Shown piece after piece: positions 19,401 through 27,071 of a stretch of 64,000 nt of DNA (its first letter is position 1; the number at the start of each line of letters is the position of its first letter). The notes beneath the pieces were generated by a model. That model was not told where the DNA came from. It was given only the letters and a program-made list of their open reading frames with translations, and searched no databases. This DNA is from UBA7672 sp044224605 (GTDB lineage Bacteria > Pseudomonadota > Alphaproteobacteria > Caulobacterales > Hyphomonadaceae): the NCBI GenBank assembly GCA_044224605.1, contig JBGAKC010000010.1:60793-124792 (forward strand), read 5' to 3'. The position numbers and the translations under genes are program-made.

Positions 19401-19485
19401 GCCGGCCGTGCAGGCGAACACCGACCCGTCGCTCTACGACGTGCTCGGCCGCCGCTACACGATCGGCCTGACGGCGCGTTACTAG
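16411..19485 (+). CDS. TonB-dependent outer-membrane receptor
   Basis: A 1024-residue receptor with a GTG start at 16411 behind AGAGGGGTC. The signal peptide ends at about residue 31 (TSAFA-QE). The plug domain is at about 45-180 (VVVTGSRIARQDYVANSPI, then NISLRGLGTNRTLVLMNGHR, then GGASATYGSDAIAGVVNFIL). The barrel continues to the C-terminal RRYTIGLTARY, ending in an aromatic residue. The VVTGSRI opening and repeated Asn/Ser-rich loops are typical of the very numerous Caulobacterales/Sphingomonadales receptors. The substrate is unknown (siderophore, vitamin or oligosaccharide). It is monocistronic, bounded by a strong terminator. Confidence 0.95.
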   Translation: MKTTGKAQLLRSTLLAALAVVPGAVTSAFAQETPAAGPAEGARDVVVVTGSRIARQDYVANSPIVTVTQDDIQATGVTTLDTLLNEMPQFVPAINMTSNNPSNGGQANISLRGLGTNRTLVLMNGHRVVPSNNDGTVDINLIPAQLVQSTEVITGGASATYGSDAIAGVVNFILRDIEGFEASVQYGVTDRDDGETKSVSLAAGGKFDDGRGKAQMMVSWNDRGFIYNAGRPFSSISGASAASPLGNTIFDTNNLPTLGSVQAVVPGSLQGDTFGFNNNDTLFVYRNRLDFVSPGGITWDGFLTPGVPGSGPNFQFNTGALNYMALPQTRYNAFSNVSYEINNHAEVYGDFLFTQYESAQELAASPAAGAATGFRVPVSNPFIPAELRSVLATRSNPLGSFLLDKRFVALGPRRGAELYDAYQMTTGVRGDLFFGDWTYDAYASYGRVDRTTTQTGNVSRSAVQSLLNATDGGASLCAGGFDWYGETTLSQACKNYIGKTAKNLVVVEQRNVEISGQGSLFALPAGDVKLAVGVDYREDMYERITDASLSGPITVQPCIANTAYTGTALAQTACTPYVAATPNNPGLTGNDVAGFNPSASFKGATDVSEYFAEVLIPVLKDVPFVQELNLTLAGRISDYSTVGNVEAYKGDIDWTVVDGVRLRGGAQHAVRAPAIGELFAPQLLGFPNIGNPNSGASGLYSGDPCDVRSAYRSTNGSGSNLAASTNAQVRALCVAQGVSSGVVDTYTFTNQQVPGFSGGNPLLGEETADSWSIGMVWQSQFEEPLLANLTASIDYYDIELTEAIGTLDASTAIQACYNAPTAPFNPTYDPNNFFCQTFDRNPLNGNILNLQATNQNLATAKTSGVDFQVDWAYDIGPGTLDLGVTGTWLENYETQALPGAPFIQFEYKAGNNGTLGSGVGASFPEWKWLAKANYKMGDFTFGARWQHIDEMKNRNNANDTIPAMGYFDLLAKWDMSDNLTLRFNVNNVFDELPPTYSPAVQANTDPSLYDVLGRRYTIGLTARY

Positions 19486-19511
19486 AACCTGACGACCCTG
19501 GAATGCGGGAA

Positions 19512-19538
19512 GGGCGGATCGAAAGATCCGCCCTTTTT
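19512..19538 (+). terminator. intrinsic terminator of the TonB receptor gene
   Basis: GGGCGGATC (19512-19520), GAAA tetraloop, GATCCGCCC (19525-19533), then five Ts. A textbook Rho-independent terminator 27 bases after the stop. Confidence 0.93.
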
Positions 19539-19633
19539 GTATTCTGCCCGCCGGTTCGCCCTGCGGCGCCTGCTTGAAGAGGCTGGGCTTCTGTGCGCCT
19601 GATCCATGGCAAGTGAAGCGGGGCTTGGCGGGC

Positions 19634-21259
19634 ATGGCGGACGAACCGGGGCGCGGCGACAAGCTACGCATCTTCATTTCATACAGCCGCGACGACATGG
19701 AGTTCGCCGACCAGCTCGAGGCGACGCTCAGGCTCGCGGGCTACCTGCCGACGATCGACCGCGAGATCAGCGGGGGCGAAGACTGGGAGCGGCGGCTCTC
19801 GGAGCTGATCGGGGATTCGGACACCGTCGTCGTCGTGCTGTCGCCGTCCTGGGTGAATTCGGCCTCATGTGCGTGGGAAGCGCGCGAGGCGCAGCGGCTG
19901 GGCAAGCGGATCATCCCGGTGGCGTGCAAGCCGCTGGGCGCGACCGACCAACCGCCGGCGATGCTGGCGGCGCTCAACTACATCTTCTTCTACAAGGAGC
20001 CGCGGAAGTCAGGGACCGGCTTTGCGCCCGGCCTTATGGACCTGGTCAACGCGCTCAACACCGACCTCGACTGGCTGCGCGAACACACGCGCTATCTGCG
20101 CCGGGCGACGGAGTGGGAGGCGGGCGGACGGGCGACGAACCGGCTGCTCTCGGGGCCGGACGTGACCGAGGCGAAAGCGTGGCTCGACAAGCGCCCGAAG
20201 GATGCGCCGGAGCCGACGAGCCTGCATCGCGACTTCATCCTCGCCAGCGAGCACGAGGCGATCTCGCGCGCGAGCGCGGAGCGCCAGAGGCTGGAGCAGA
20301 TGACGGCTGCTGTGCAGGCGGCGGATGCGGCGCTGAAGGAGAAGCAGGCGGCGCAGGCGCGCGAGGCCGAGGCCTCGAAGCGTGTGGTGCGGCGCACGCT
20401 GATCGGACTGGTGGTGGCGCTGGTGCTGGCGGCTGCGGCGACCACGGCGGGCGTGTTCGCCTTCCAGCAGAAGCAGGACGCGGACCGGCAGCGGGACGTC
20501 GCCCTTGCGCAGACGCAGAAGGCCGAGGCGGCGGAAAGCCAGCTGCTGGAGGAATATCTCGGCCTGCTGGCGGAGACGAAGGTGTCGGAGATCGTCAGCA
20601 GCACGGGCACGGCGGCCGGCGAGATCGCGCTCGATGAGACGGGCGAGATGTTTTCACTGATGGAAGTGGGGGAGAAGACGTTTGCGACCGCAGGCCAGTT
20701 CGGCGAAGGGCGAGTGGTGGCTGTGGGGCATGACGAGGTGCTCGATCCAACGACGCAGGAGGTCGGCGTCACGGACGCCATGGCGGATGTGCGCTTCCGG
20801 TTCGTCGGGCGTCTCCTGAAGCTGCTGAAAGGGTCAGTGGAGGATCCGCAATTCGCTTTCACGGTGGGGCATTGCGAATTCCTGCAGCCGTCGAACTGGG
20901 CGCTGCCGAAGCAGATGGAGGATGAGGGCAATCGCGTAAAATACATTTCCGGCGTGATTGATGCAGCGCAACTCAGCGACGTGAACGTGCTGGTGATCGG
21001 CAATGCGCAGGGCGATTTCTCGGAAGGGGAGGTCGCCGCGATCCAGGACTTCGTATCGAATGGCGGCGGACTGCTGGCGGCGGGGCTCGGCTATGACTGG
21101 CAGGGCTATGCCGTCACGGACAAGGAGCGCGGCTGCAAGGATCACGTCGCCGCGCAGGACAAGGCAGACATGGCGACCTATCCGATGAACCGGCTGGTGA
21201 AGCCGTATGGCATAAGGTGGACCGAGCAGGCGCTCGATCTCAAGGCGGCGAAGAACTGA
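19634..21259 (+). CDS. membrane-anchored TIR protein with C-terminal glutamine-amidotransferase-like region
   Basis: A 541-residue protein starting at ATG 19634, so that the TIR domain begins at residue 10 (LRIFISYSRDDMEF); the frame is open to 19574. The TIR domain spans about 10-145 with SASCAWEA, whose Glu82 matches the NADase Glu. A linker shares sequence with the TIR protein at 7438 (LDWLREHTRYLRRATEWEAG). A coiled coil (215-250) and one transmembrane helix (255-277) follow. The C-terminal region (about 350-540) contains VNVLVIGNAQGDFSEGEV and FVSNGGGLLAAGLGYDW, resembling class I amidotransferase-like or ThuA-like folds. Both the domain name and enzymatic activity are tentative. Confidence 0.82.
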   Translation: MADEPGRGDKLRIFISYSRDDMEFADQLEATLRLAGYLPTIDREISGGEDWERRLSELIGDSDTVVVVLSPSWVNSASCAWEAREAQRLGKRIIPVACKPLGATDQPPAMLAALNYIFFYKEPRKSGTGFAPGLMDLVNALNTDLDWLREHTRYLRRATEWEAGGRATNRLLSGPDVTEAKAWLDKRPKDAPEPTSLHRDFILASEHEAISRASAERQRLEQMTAAVQAADAALKEKQAAQAREAEASKRVVRRTLIGLVVALVLAAAATTAGVFAFQQKQDADRQRDVALAQTQKAEAAESQLLEEYLGLLAETKVSEIVSSTGTAAGEIALDETGEMFSLMEVGEKTFATAGQFGEGRVVAVGHDEVLDPTTQEVGVTDAMADVRFRFVGRLLKLLKGSVEDPQFAFTVGHCEFLQPSNWALPKQMEDEGNRVKYISGVIDAAQLSDVNVLVIGNAQGDFSEGEVAAIQDFVSNGGGLLAAGLGYDWQGYAVTDKERGCKDHVAAQDKADMATYPMNRLVKPYGIRWTEQALDLKAAKN

Positions 21260-21266
21260 TCGCGCG

Positions 21267-21995
21267 TCAGTCGCCGATGGCGTGGAGCGCGCTGCCGCGT
21301 TCGTGGAGCCAGGTGCGTGCCTCCTTCCACTCGGGGAAGCATTTCTCGACTTGTTTCCAGAAGCGGTTGGAGTGGTTCATCTCGCGTAGATGCGCGACCT
21401 CGTGCGCAGCGACATAGTCGAGCGCAAATGGCGGCGCGCAGACGAGGCGCCAGGTGAAGTTGAGGCGGCCCTCCGATGAGCATGAGCCCCAGCGCGAGCG
21501 CATGTCCTTGATCGCGATCGAGCGCGGCTTGACGCTCAGTGTCTCGGCATGGATGGCGACACGCTCGGCGAAATCGAGGCGGGCGGCGGCGCGCAGGAAG
21601 GCGCGCGTCTTGTCCCGGAAAGCCTCACGCGGGCCCGGGATCAAAAGTACGGGAGTGGGTCCGGACGCCTTGTCGACCCGTACGGTCCGTCCCGTCTCGG
21701 CATGTCTCAACCGGTGGATGACGCCGCGCAATGGGATGTAGGCCCCGGGCCTGAACACCACAGGCGGTGGTAGGGCGCCCAGGCGTTCGGCAACCCATTC
21801 GATACGTTCGGAGGTGAACTGGATCGCCTCGAGCGCGAAACGGAGGGAAGGGGCGGTCGCAACAGCCTCGCGGGCCATCGGATCGATACGCACCGAGACC
21901 CGCTTTGCGCGGCTGTCGATGTGCACCCGCACAGGGACCGACATCCCTGATTTTGAGAGCAAAAAGACGCGGTGATGCGATTCCGAGACGAGCAT
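21267..21995 (-). CDS. YgjP-like (DUF45) zinc metallopeptidase
   Basis: A 242-residue protein starting at ATG 21995; the upstream open frame is non-coding and overlaps the next gene's leader. It carries the YgjP/SprT-type signature: RSRWGSCSS (167-174), then HEVAH (198-202) with both zinc ligands and the catalytic Glu, and third ligand His208 in MNHSNRFW. The length matches the family. The substrate is unknown in bacteria. It is convergent with the TIR gene (8 bp between stops) and divergent from the lipoprotein gene at 22059, so the 63-bp gap must hold both promoters. Confidence 0.88.
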   Translation of the reverse strand: MLVSESHHRVFLLSKSGMSVPVRVHIDSRAKRVSVRIDPMAREAVATAPSLRFALEAIQFTSERIEWVAERLGALPPPVVFRPGAYIPLRGVIHRLRHAETGRTVRVDKASGPTPVLLIPGPREAFRDKTRAFLRAAARLDFAERVAIHAETLSVKPRSIAIKDMRSRWGSCSSEGRLNFTWRLVCAPPFALDYVAAHEVAHLREMNHSNRFWKQVEKCFPEWKEARTWLHERGSALHAIGD

Positions 21996-22058
21996 GATAA
22001 GGCGTAGCTTCCTGGGCCGAATGAAGCAACAACAAGACCCTGAAGGGGGACTCCCAAA

Positions 22059-23912
22059 ATGAAGCTCAAGATTGCTCTCGCCAGCGCCTCCCTGCTGGTT
22101 CTTTCCGCATGTGGAACGAGCCAGGATGCGCTCCAGGCGCTCCAGTCCATGCAGATCATGGAAGACGCCAAGCCGGGCGCGAGCGCCCAGCTGCAGGCTC
22201 AATCAGCCTCGTTCATTTCCTACGAGAAGCTCTCCGGATCGGGGAATGACGTGACGCTGCACGGCGTCTCGTTCAAGGCGCCGGCCGGCATGATGGAAGC
22301 GATGGCTGCGGGCGCCGAATCCGAGGTCGAGATCCTCGAAGACCATCACGACGGCGACGCGAAGCCCGCACCGAAGCCGCAGGCCATGCCGGCGCCCGCT
22401 GCATCGGGACCGACGACGGTCGCCAAGGCCGAGACGATGGTGCTCAAGGGCCTGACCATGAAGGACGGCAAGCCGCTGGCGCGCGACATCGTCGTGAGCG
22501 GCGTGACGCCGGCCTTCCCGATGGAGGGCGCGAGCCTGCGGATCGGCACGCTGGGCTTTGAGGGCATGAACGAGCAGACCGGCAAGTTCATCGCGGGCGC
22601 CTTCACCAAGGACGGCCCCGGCGCGCCGCCGGCCTTCGCCGACTGGGCCTTCAAGAAGGCAAGTGTTGGCGGGATCACCTTCTCGGCGGAGATACCGCAG
22701 GACGAGGGCGACACCGGCAAGGTCAACGCGCAGCTCGGCGAGTTGTCGTTTAACGGCCTCAGCAACGAGACGCTGGGCCTTGTTCGCTTCGCGGGCCTCA
22801 AGGGCGATCTCGACATTCCGGGCATGCCGGCGGTGAAGGGGACATTCGATCTCGGCACGTTCGACATCGAGAAGTTCCGCCTCGGCATGTACGCCAAGCT
22901 GTTCGAGGCCGGCATGAAGTCGGCGCAGGAAGGCGGCGAGGCGCCTGACTTCTCGAAACTGCTGGCGGACTACACCGGCCCGCTGGAGACGACGTTCGAC
23001 GCCGCACGCTGGTCGGGCGCGCTGGTGGACGTGTCGGGCGTCAAGTTCGTCGCCTCGCCCTACAGCACGACGATGACGCGCGATGCGAATGGCGTTGTCA
23101 CCGCGGTCAACACGCCGCGCTGGACCATGACGCTGTCGGCCGATTCCGCGGGCGGCACGCTCGGCGGCATGGGCCTGATGATGCTGGCCATGACCGGCTA
23201 TCCGTCGAACTCGATCGAGTTCTACTCGGAGGGCGCGGCGACCTTCGATCCGGTGAAGGACGTGACGCACTGGAACAACTACAATCTCGGCGTCAGCGAC
23301 CTCGTCGACATCAAGGTGTCGGGCGGGCTCGTCGGCCTGAAGCAGGCGATGCCCTCGCTGGTGCAGGGCTTTGTCGGCGTGATCGAGGCGGCCGAGGCGA
23401 CGGCGAATTCCGCCGACGAGGAGGACGACGCCAACGACGCTGACGATGGCGAGGATGATGACAGCGATGACGACGCGCCGAAGCCGCCGAAAGCGGCCAA
23501 GCCGCCGTCCGCCGCCGCGATGGACAATCCTGACATGATGCAGTCGGCGATGCAGCTCGGCTTCGCGCTGATGAGCCTTCAGGTCACCGACCTCGACGTC
23601 GAGCTCACCGACAAGAAGCTGGTCGAGCTGATCCTCACGCAGGCGGCCAATTCGTCGGGCAAGAGCGCGGAGACGATGCGGACCGACATCGTGGCCCAGC
23701 TGCAGGGCGCGGGCGAGCTGATGAGCGGGGCGGGCATTGATCCGACCATCGCCAATGAGCTCACCACGGCGCTGTCGGGCTTCATGTCGGGCCCGGGCAC
23801 GCTGCACGTCCAGCTCAAGCCGAAGAACCCGATCGGCGCGATGACCTTCATGATGTCGCCCACCAAGGAAAGCCTCGGCTTCTCGGCGACGTTCACGCCG
23901 GCGGCGAAGTAG
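22059..23912 (+). CDS. large lipoprotein of unknown function
   Basis: A 617-residue lipoprotein with lipobox LVLSACGTS (Cys18) and a start preceded by AAGGGGGAC. The body is beta-rich with repeated segments of the form GLxFxGLSNETLGLVRF and LKGDLDIPGMPAVKGTFDLG, reminiscent of AsmA/DUF945-like lipid-binding proteins, though I cannot assign the family. At about 448-468 there is a dense Asp/Glu run, then a Lys/Pro/Ala segment, before a second conserved part with Met-rich helices. A strong terminator follows. Probably periplasmic, anchored to the inner or outer membrane. Confidence 0.75.
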   Translation: MKLKIALASASLLVLSACGTSQDALQALQSMQIMEDAKPGASAQLQAQSASFISYEKLSGSGNDVTLHGVSFKAPAGMMEAMAAGAESEVEILEDHHDGDAKPAPKPQAMPAPAASGPTTVAKAETMVLKGLTMKDGKPLARDIVVSGVTPAFPMEGASLRIGTLGFEGMNEQTGKFIAGAFTKDGPGAPPAFADWAFKKASVGGITFSAEIPQDEGDTGKVNAQLGELSFNGLSNETLGLVRFAGLKGDLDIPGMPAVKGTFDLGTFDIEKFRLGMYAKLFEAGMKSAQEGGEAPDFSKLLADYTGPLETTFDAARWSGALVDVSGVKFVASPYSTTMTRDANGVVTAVNTPRWTMTLSADSAGGTLGGMGLMMLAMTGYPSNSIEFYSEGAATFDPVKDVTHWNNYNLGVSDLVDIKVSGGLVGLKQAMPSLVQGFVGVIEAAEATANSADEEDDANDADDGEDDDSDDDAPKPPKAAKPPSAAAMDNPDMMQSAMQLGFALMSLQVTDLDVELTDKKLVELILTQAANSSGKSAETMRTDIVAQLQGAGELMSGAGIDPTIANELTTALSGFMSGPGTLHVQLKPKNPIGAMTFMMSPTKESLGFSATFTPAAK

Positions 23913-23937
23913 GTCTTGCGGGATCGAGAGAATGAGC

Positions 23938-23966
23938 GGGCGGCCTCACAGGGGGCCGCCCGTTTC
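23938..23966 (+). terminator. intrinsic terminator after the large lipoprotein gene
   Basis: CGGGCGGCC (23938-23946) pairs with GGCCGCCCG (23955-23963) around an 8-base loop, followed by TTT. It lies 26 bases after the stop at 23912. Confidence 0.8.
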
Positions 23967-24055
23967 CGTCGCGGTTGCTGGCCCTGCCAGCCCTCGCTGG
24001 CGGCGGGGAGCCGTGGTAGATTTCATTCCAGCGGTCGACATTGAAGGAGGCTGAT

Positions 24056-25084
24056 ATGACGGCGAAGGCCGCGATCACCTGTGTTGCCGCCTGTTGTCTT
24101 GCGCTGGCGCCGATTGCCCTTATTCCCGGGGCCTTCGCGCAGACGCCTTCCCCGGCCGGCCAGAAGACCCAGACCAAACCCTACACAGCGCCGCGCACAT
24201 CGTTCGGGACGCCGAGTTTCGAGGGCGTGTGGAATCAGAATTTCGTGATGCTGATGGAGGCGACGCCGCGCTCGCCGACGCTGGTGCTGCCCGAAGCGGA
24301 GGCGAAGGCTTTCGCCACGGCGATGGCCAAGGGCATAGGGGAAACGCTCGACCGCGGGCTCGACCCGGAAGTGCCCGAGCTGATGAAGATGACGGACGGG
24401 CTGCCGATCGTGCGTGGCGAGCGCCGCACGCGCATGGTCGTGCTGCCGGCGGACGGGAAGCTTCCCTACACGCCCGAGGCGCGGAAGGAATCGGCGCGCG
24501 GGCCAGGCAATCCCGCGTCGAACAATTTCGAGGAGCGGCCGAACTGGGAACGCTGCATCACCAGTCTTGGCCTGCCGCCGGTGACGGGGATGGGCACGAC
24601 CAGCGTCAACCCGCGCCGCGTCGTGCAGATCCCGGGTTATGTGGTGCTGCACACGGAGTATGGCGACGAGGCGCGGATCATCCCCGTCACGGCGACGCAC
24701 AAGCCGAAGGAGCAGCATTCGCCGCTGGGCGATTCCATCGCGCGGTGGGAGGGCGAGACGCTGGTGATCGAGACGATCGATCTGCCGGAGAAGGATCGCG
24801 TGCGGTTCTTCTCCAACCTCATCGTGACGGGCGAGAGCAAGGTTATCGAGCGGTTCACAAGGCTGTCGGAGAACGAGCTGCTCTACCAGTACACGGTGGA
24901 GGATCCGAAGATCTACACGGCGCCATGGCTGGCGGAGTATTCGCTCTATCGCACCAGCCAGCGGATGTTCGAGCACGCCTGCCATGAGGGCAACTATTCA
25001 CTGCCGCATATCCTGCAGGCGCAGCGGGTGAAGGACGCGCGCGCGGCGCAGGCGACGCCTGTGGCTGCGGTCGTCAAACCGTGA
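24056..25084 (+). CDS. secreted protein of unknown function
   Basis: A 342-residue exported protein. ATG 24056 follows an excellent GAAGGAGGCTGAT site; the signal peptide ends near residue 29 (GAFAQ). The mature part has FEGVWNQNF, ERPNWERCITSLG, IPGYVVLHTEYGDEARIIPV, IARWEGETLVIET and RFTRLSENELLYQYTVEDP. This pattern is familiar from uncharacterised exported proteins common in Acidobacteria and alphaproteobacteria. The conserved WEGETLVIET and YTVEDP motifs suggest a lipocalin- or beta-clip-like fold. No enzymatic motif is recognised. Confidence 0.7.
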   Translation: MTAKAAITCVAACCLALAPIALIPGAFAQTPSPAGQKTQTKPYTAPRTSFGTPSFEGVWNQNFVMLMEATPRSPTLVLPEAEAKAFATAMAKGIGETLDRGLDPEVPELMKMTDGLPIVRGERRTRMVVLPADGKLPYTPEARKESARGPGNPASNNFEERPNWERCITSLGLPPVTGMGTTSVNPRRVVQIPGYVVLHTEYGDEARIIPVTATHKPKEQHSPLGDSIARWEGETLVIETIDLPEKDRVRFFSNLIVTGESKVIERFTRLSENELLYQYTVEDPKIYTAPWLAEYSLYRTSQRMFEHACHEGNYSLPHILQAQRVKDARAAQATPVAAVVKP

Positions 25085-25223
25085 GAAGGACGGGCTATGG
25101 GGGCGGCTCCGATTTGGGAGCCGCACCCTGTCTTTTGGCGGCATCGCAGCCCTCAATTGTCGGAAACGCCACTACTGCGCGCGACCCGCCGGCTTCAAGG
25201 TCGCCAGAACAAGGAGACAATCC

Positions 25224-25646
25224 ATGTCCTACAAAGGCGAGTGCTTCTGCGGTGCAGTGAAGATCGAAACCACGGGCGAGCCCGAGGGCATGGGCTATTG
25301 CCATTGCCGCTCGTGCCGGTCCTGGTCGGGCGGCCCCGTCAACGCGTTCACGCTGTGGAAGCCGGACAGCGTCCGCGTGACCCAGGGCAAGGAGAACGTC
25401 GCCGTCTACAACAAGACGCCGGGCAGCGCTCGCACCTACTGCGCCAAATGCGGCGGCCATCTGATGACGAACCATCCGACGCTTGGCGTCGTCGATGTGT
25501 TCTCAGCGACCCTGCCCGAGCTCGACTTCAAGGCCGGTCTCCACATCAACTATGCAGAGACCGTGCTGCCGATGAAGGATGGGCTTCCGAAATTCAAGGA
25601 TTTCCCCGGCGCCTTCGGCGGCTCGGACCAGCAGATGCCGGAGTAA
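25224..25646 (+). CDS. GFA-family (CENP-V/GFA domain) zinc protein
   Basis: A 140-residue protein with the GFA zinc-ligand pattern: GECFCGAVKIE, then YCHCRSCRSWSG, then YCAKCGGHL. The family is named after glutathione-dependent formaldehyde-activating enzyme, but most members have no tested activity. Its ribosome site is AAGGAGACAATCC. A second member lies at 30612-31004 with low similarity outside the cysteines. It stands alone, so no pathway can be assigned. Confidence 0.88.
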   Translation: MSYKGECFCGAVKIETTGEPEGMGYCHCRSCRSWSGGPVNAFTLWKPDSVRVTQGKENVAVYNKTPGSARTYCAKCGGHLMTNHPTLGVVDVFSATLPELDFKAGLHINYAETVLPMKDGLPKFKDFPGAFGGSDQQMPE

Positions 25647-25873
25647 TAGCAGCTGCGAGCGTCGTGCGGGCTGGCTGTGGCGGCTAGCCGACATCCACGA
25701 GGCCAGGCAGCGATTTCCTCTGGCGTCGGATCGCCCGCATTAAGGTCCAAACAAGGCGAAAGCGACGAACATAATAGCCTGGTGCTGCTTGTTCGGCGGC
25801 GGCAGGGGGGCCAACTACAGTCTGCGTGTGACGGAGCGGACTTCTTCTTCGCGCCCGCGCAGGAGACATGCAA

Positions 25874-26044
25874 ATGTCCAACACTCCCAATCAGAACCAG
25901 CCCAGCCAGAAGCCCACGCCGGAGCGTGCGGATGACAAGGCCGCTCCCCAGCAACAACAGGGGCAGGCCGATTCTGCCGGCAAGCAGCAAGGCGGCTCGG
26001 TCCACAGTGATACGCCGAAACCGGCTGCCGACTCGAAGCGATAG
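25874..26044 (+). CDS. small hydrophilic Gln/Pro-rich protein
   Basis: A 56-residue protein beginning MSNTPNQNQPSQKPTPERAD and ending AADSKR, with a QQQQ run. The composition predicts full disorder. It is believable as a gene because AGGAGAC lies 7 bases before the ATG and a strong terminator follows 6 bases after its stop. Small Gln/Asn/Pro-rich proteins of this kind are often stress-induced in alphaproteobacteria. Function unknown. Confidence 0.6.
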   Translation: MSNTPNQNQPSQKPTPERADDKAAPQQQQGQADSAGKQQGGSVHSDTPKPAADSKR

Positions 26045-26050
26045 AACCGG

Positions 26051-26081
26051 AGAGCCCCGCGGGACAAGGCGGGGCTCTTTG
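26051..26081 (+). terminator. intrinsic terminator after the small Gln/Pro-rich gene
   Basis: AGAGCCCCGC (26051-26060) pairs with GCGGGGCTCT (26069-26078) over 10 bp around an 8-base loop, followed by TT and a G. Confidence 0.85.
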
Positions 26082-26113
26082 CCTGCATCGGAGAGTCTGG
26101 ATCGAGGGCCGGG

Positions 26114-26419
26114 ATGAGGGATTATTCATTTCGCTACATGGACAGGCTCGGACGCTCGGGGCCGTCGGACTTCCTGAAGTTCGCGGACGACGGCAGTGCA
26201 ACGCAGTTTGCGCGCGCCGGGCTTGCAGGGAACGCGGTCGTGGAAGTGTGGCGGGGCAATGTGCTGGTCATCCGCCTTGATGCGCGGGACCGGGACGCCA
26301 GCCTTCAGACGGTCGCGGCGGACACCGTCGCCGCCGAAGATGAGGACGACAAGCATCGCGTGCTGGCCGGAACGGTGAACATACGCCTGCTGCACGATTA
26401 TGCCCGGCCGATTAGGTAG
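26114..26419 (+). CDS. hypothetical protein
   Basis: A 101-residue protein (MRDYSFRYMDRLGRSGPSDF...) with no signal peptide or membrane segment. It has an Ala/Val strand (NAVVEVWRGNVLVIRLDARD) and an acidic stretch (AAEDEDDKHRV). No family recognised. It begins 33 bp after a terminator, so it needs its own promoter. Normal codon bias and an unbroken frame support it moderately. Confidence 0.45.
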   Translation: MRDYSFRYMDRLGRSGPSDFLKFADDGSATQFARAGLAGNAVVEVWRGNVLVIRLDARDRDASLQTVAADTVAAEDEDDKHRVLAGTVNIRLLHDYARPIR

Positions 26420-26606
26420 ACGGGCCGATGCGTGATAGGATTGAGCTATCGGTGAGGTTCGGTGCGCGCACATGCGCGTCCCGTGGCGCCGATCCCGGGA
26501 AAACATGTGTCACGCCCAACGCCTCGTGCTTGGCCTCGTGCTTGCGCGACGGCTTGAGCCGCAAGGGCGCAGCGCGTCGATGCCCGGCCGAAACGCGGAG
26601 ACGACA

Positions 26607-26873
26607 ATGAGCACACGCATTCGAACAAGGACCGTGGTTTTCACCCAGCCGTTTGTTCTCGACGAGATCGAGCGCGAATTGCCCGCAGGAAGTTACATAG
26701 TCGAGGTCGAGGAAGAGATGCTGGATGGGACCAGCTTCGTCGGATACCGGCGCGTCGGCACGCGGATGACAATTCCGTTGCCCGCAGGAGGCGGCGTCGA
26801 AACCTGGCTCATCCGGCCCGACGGGCTCGACGCAGCGCTGAAACGTGACGGGGTTGAACGGGAAAGGCTCTGA
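26607..26873 (+). CDS. conserved hypothetical protein, alphaproteobacterial
   Basis: An 88-residue protein starting at ATG 26607 behind GGAG. The sequence has TRTVVFTQPFVLDEIERELP, AGSYIVEVEEEMLDGTSFVG and YRRVGTRMTIPLP. This matches a common small alphaproteobacterial family with the pattern F-x-L-x(4-6)-P-AG-x-Y-x-V-E-x-EEE-LDG-x-S-F. Its role is not known. The longer open frame to 26472 is not needed and has no ribosome site. Confidence 0.62.
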   Translation: MSTRIRTRTVVFTQPFVLDEIERELPAGSYIVEVEEEMLDGTSFVGYRRVGTRMTIPLPAGGGVETWLIRPDGLDAALKRDGVERERL

Positions 26874-26963
26874 CGGGACGGGGCGTTGCCGGGCGTCGCG
26901 TGATCCTCCGGTCGAGACCGCTGCGGCGATCCAGCTGCGGCGCATCCTTGCAAGGCGTCCATC

Positions 26964-27065
26964 ATGCGACCGTTGAAAACCTACGAGAACCGTCCCCTTC
27001 ATGGCGTCCTGCTGGGCGTGCTGGCCCTGTTCCTTGCATCATGGGCGGCGGCACAATTCGCCTGA
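26964..27065 (+). CDS. possible 33-residue single-pass membrane peptide
   Basis: MRPLKTYENRPLHGVLLGVL is followed by a hydrophobic run and AAAQFA. Basic N-terminus then one membrane helix. The ribosome site is weak (AAGG about 8 bases away) and the only support is composition, so treat it as a candidate. It ends 6 bp before the convergent SCO gene. Confidence 0.3.
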   Translation: MRPLKTYENRPLHGVLLGVLALFLASWAAAQFA

Positions 27066-27071
27066 CAGGCC

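Noticed and set aside
21996..22202. N-terminal extension of the YgjP-like metallopeptidase
   Set aside because: The extra residues have no similarity to the family and run into the divergent lipoprotein gene; ATG 21995 gives the usual length.
22203..23807. 534-residue minus-strand open frame opposite the large lipoprotein
   Set aside because: Arg/His/Leu-rich antisense shadow typical of high-GC genes; no start signal or domain.
24094..24987. Long overlapping plus-strand frame inside the exported protein at 24056
   Set aside because: Gly/Ala/Asp-rich shadow frame; the ATG 24056 frame has a signal peptide and conserved motifs.
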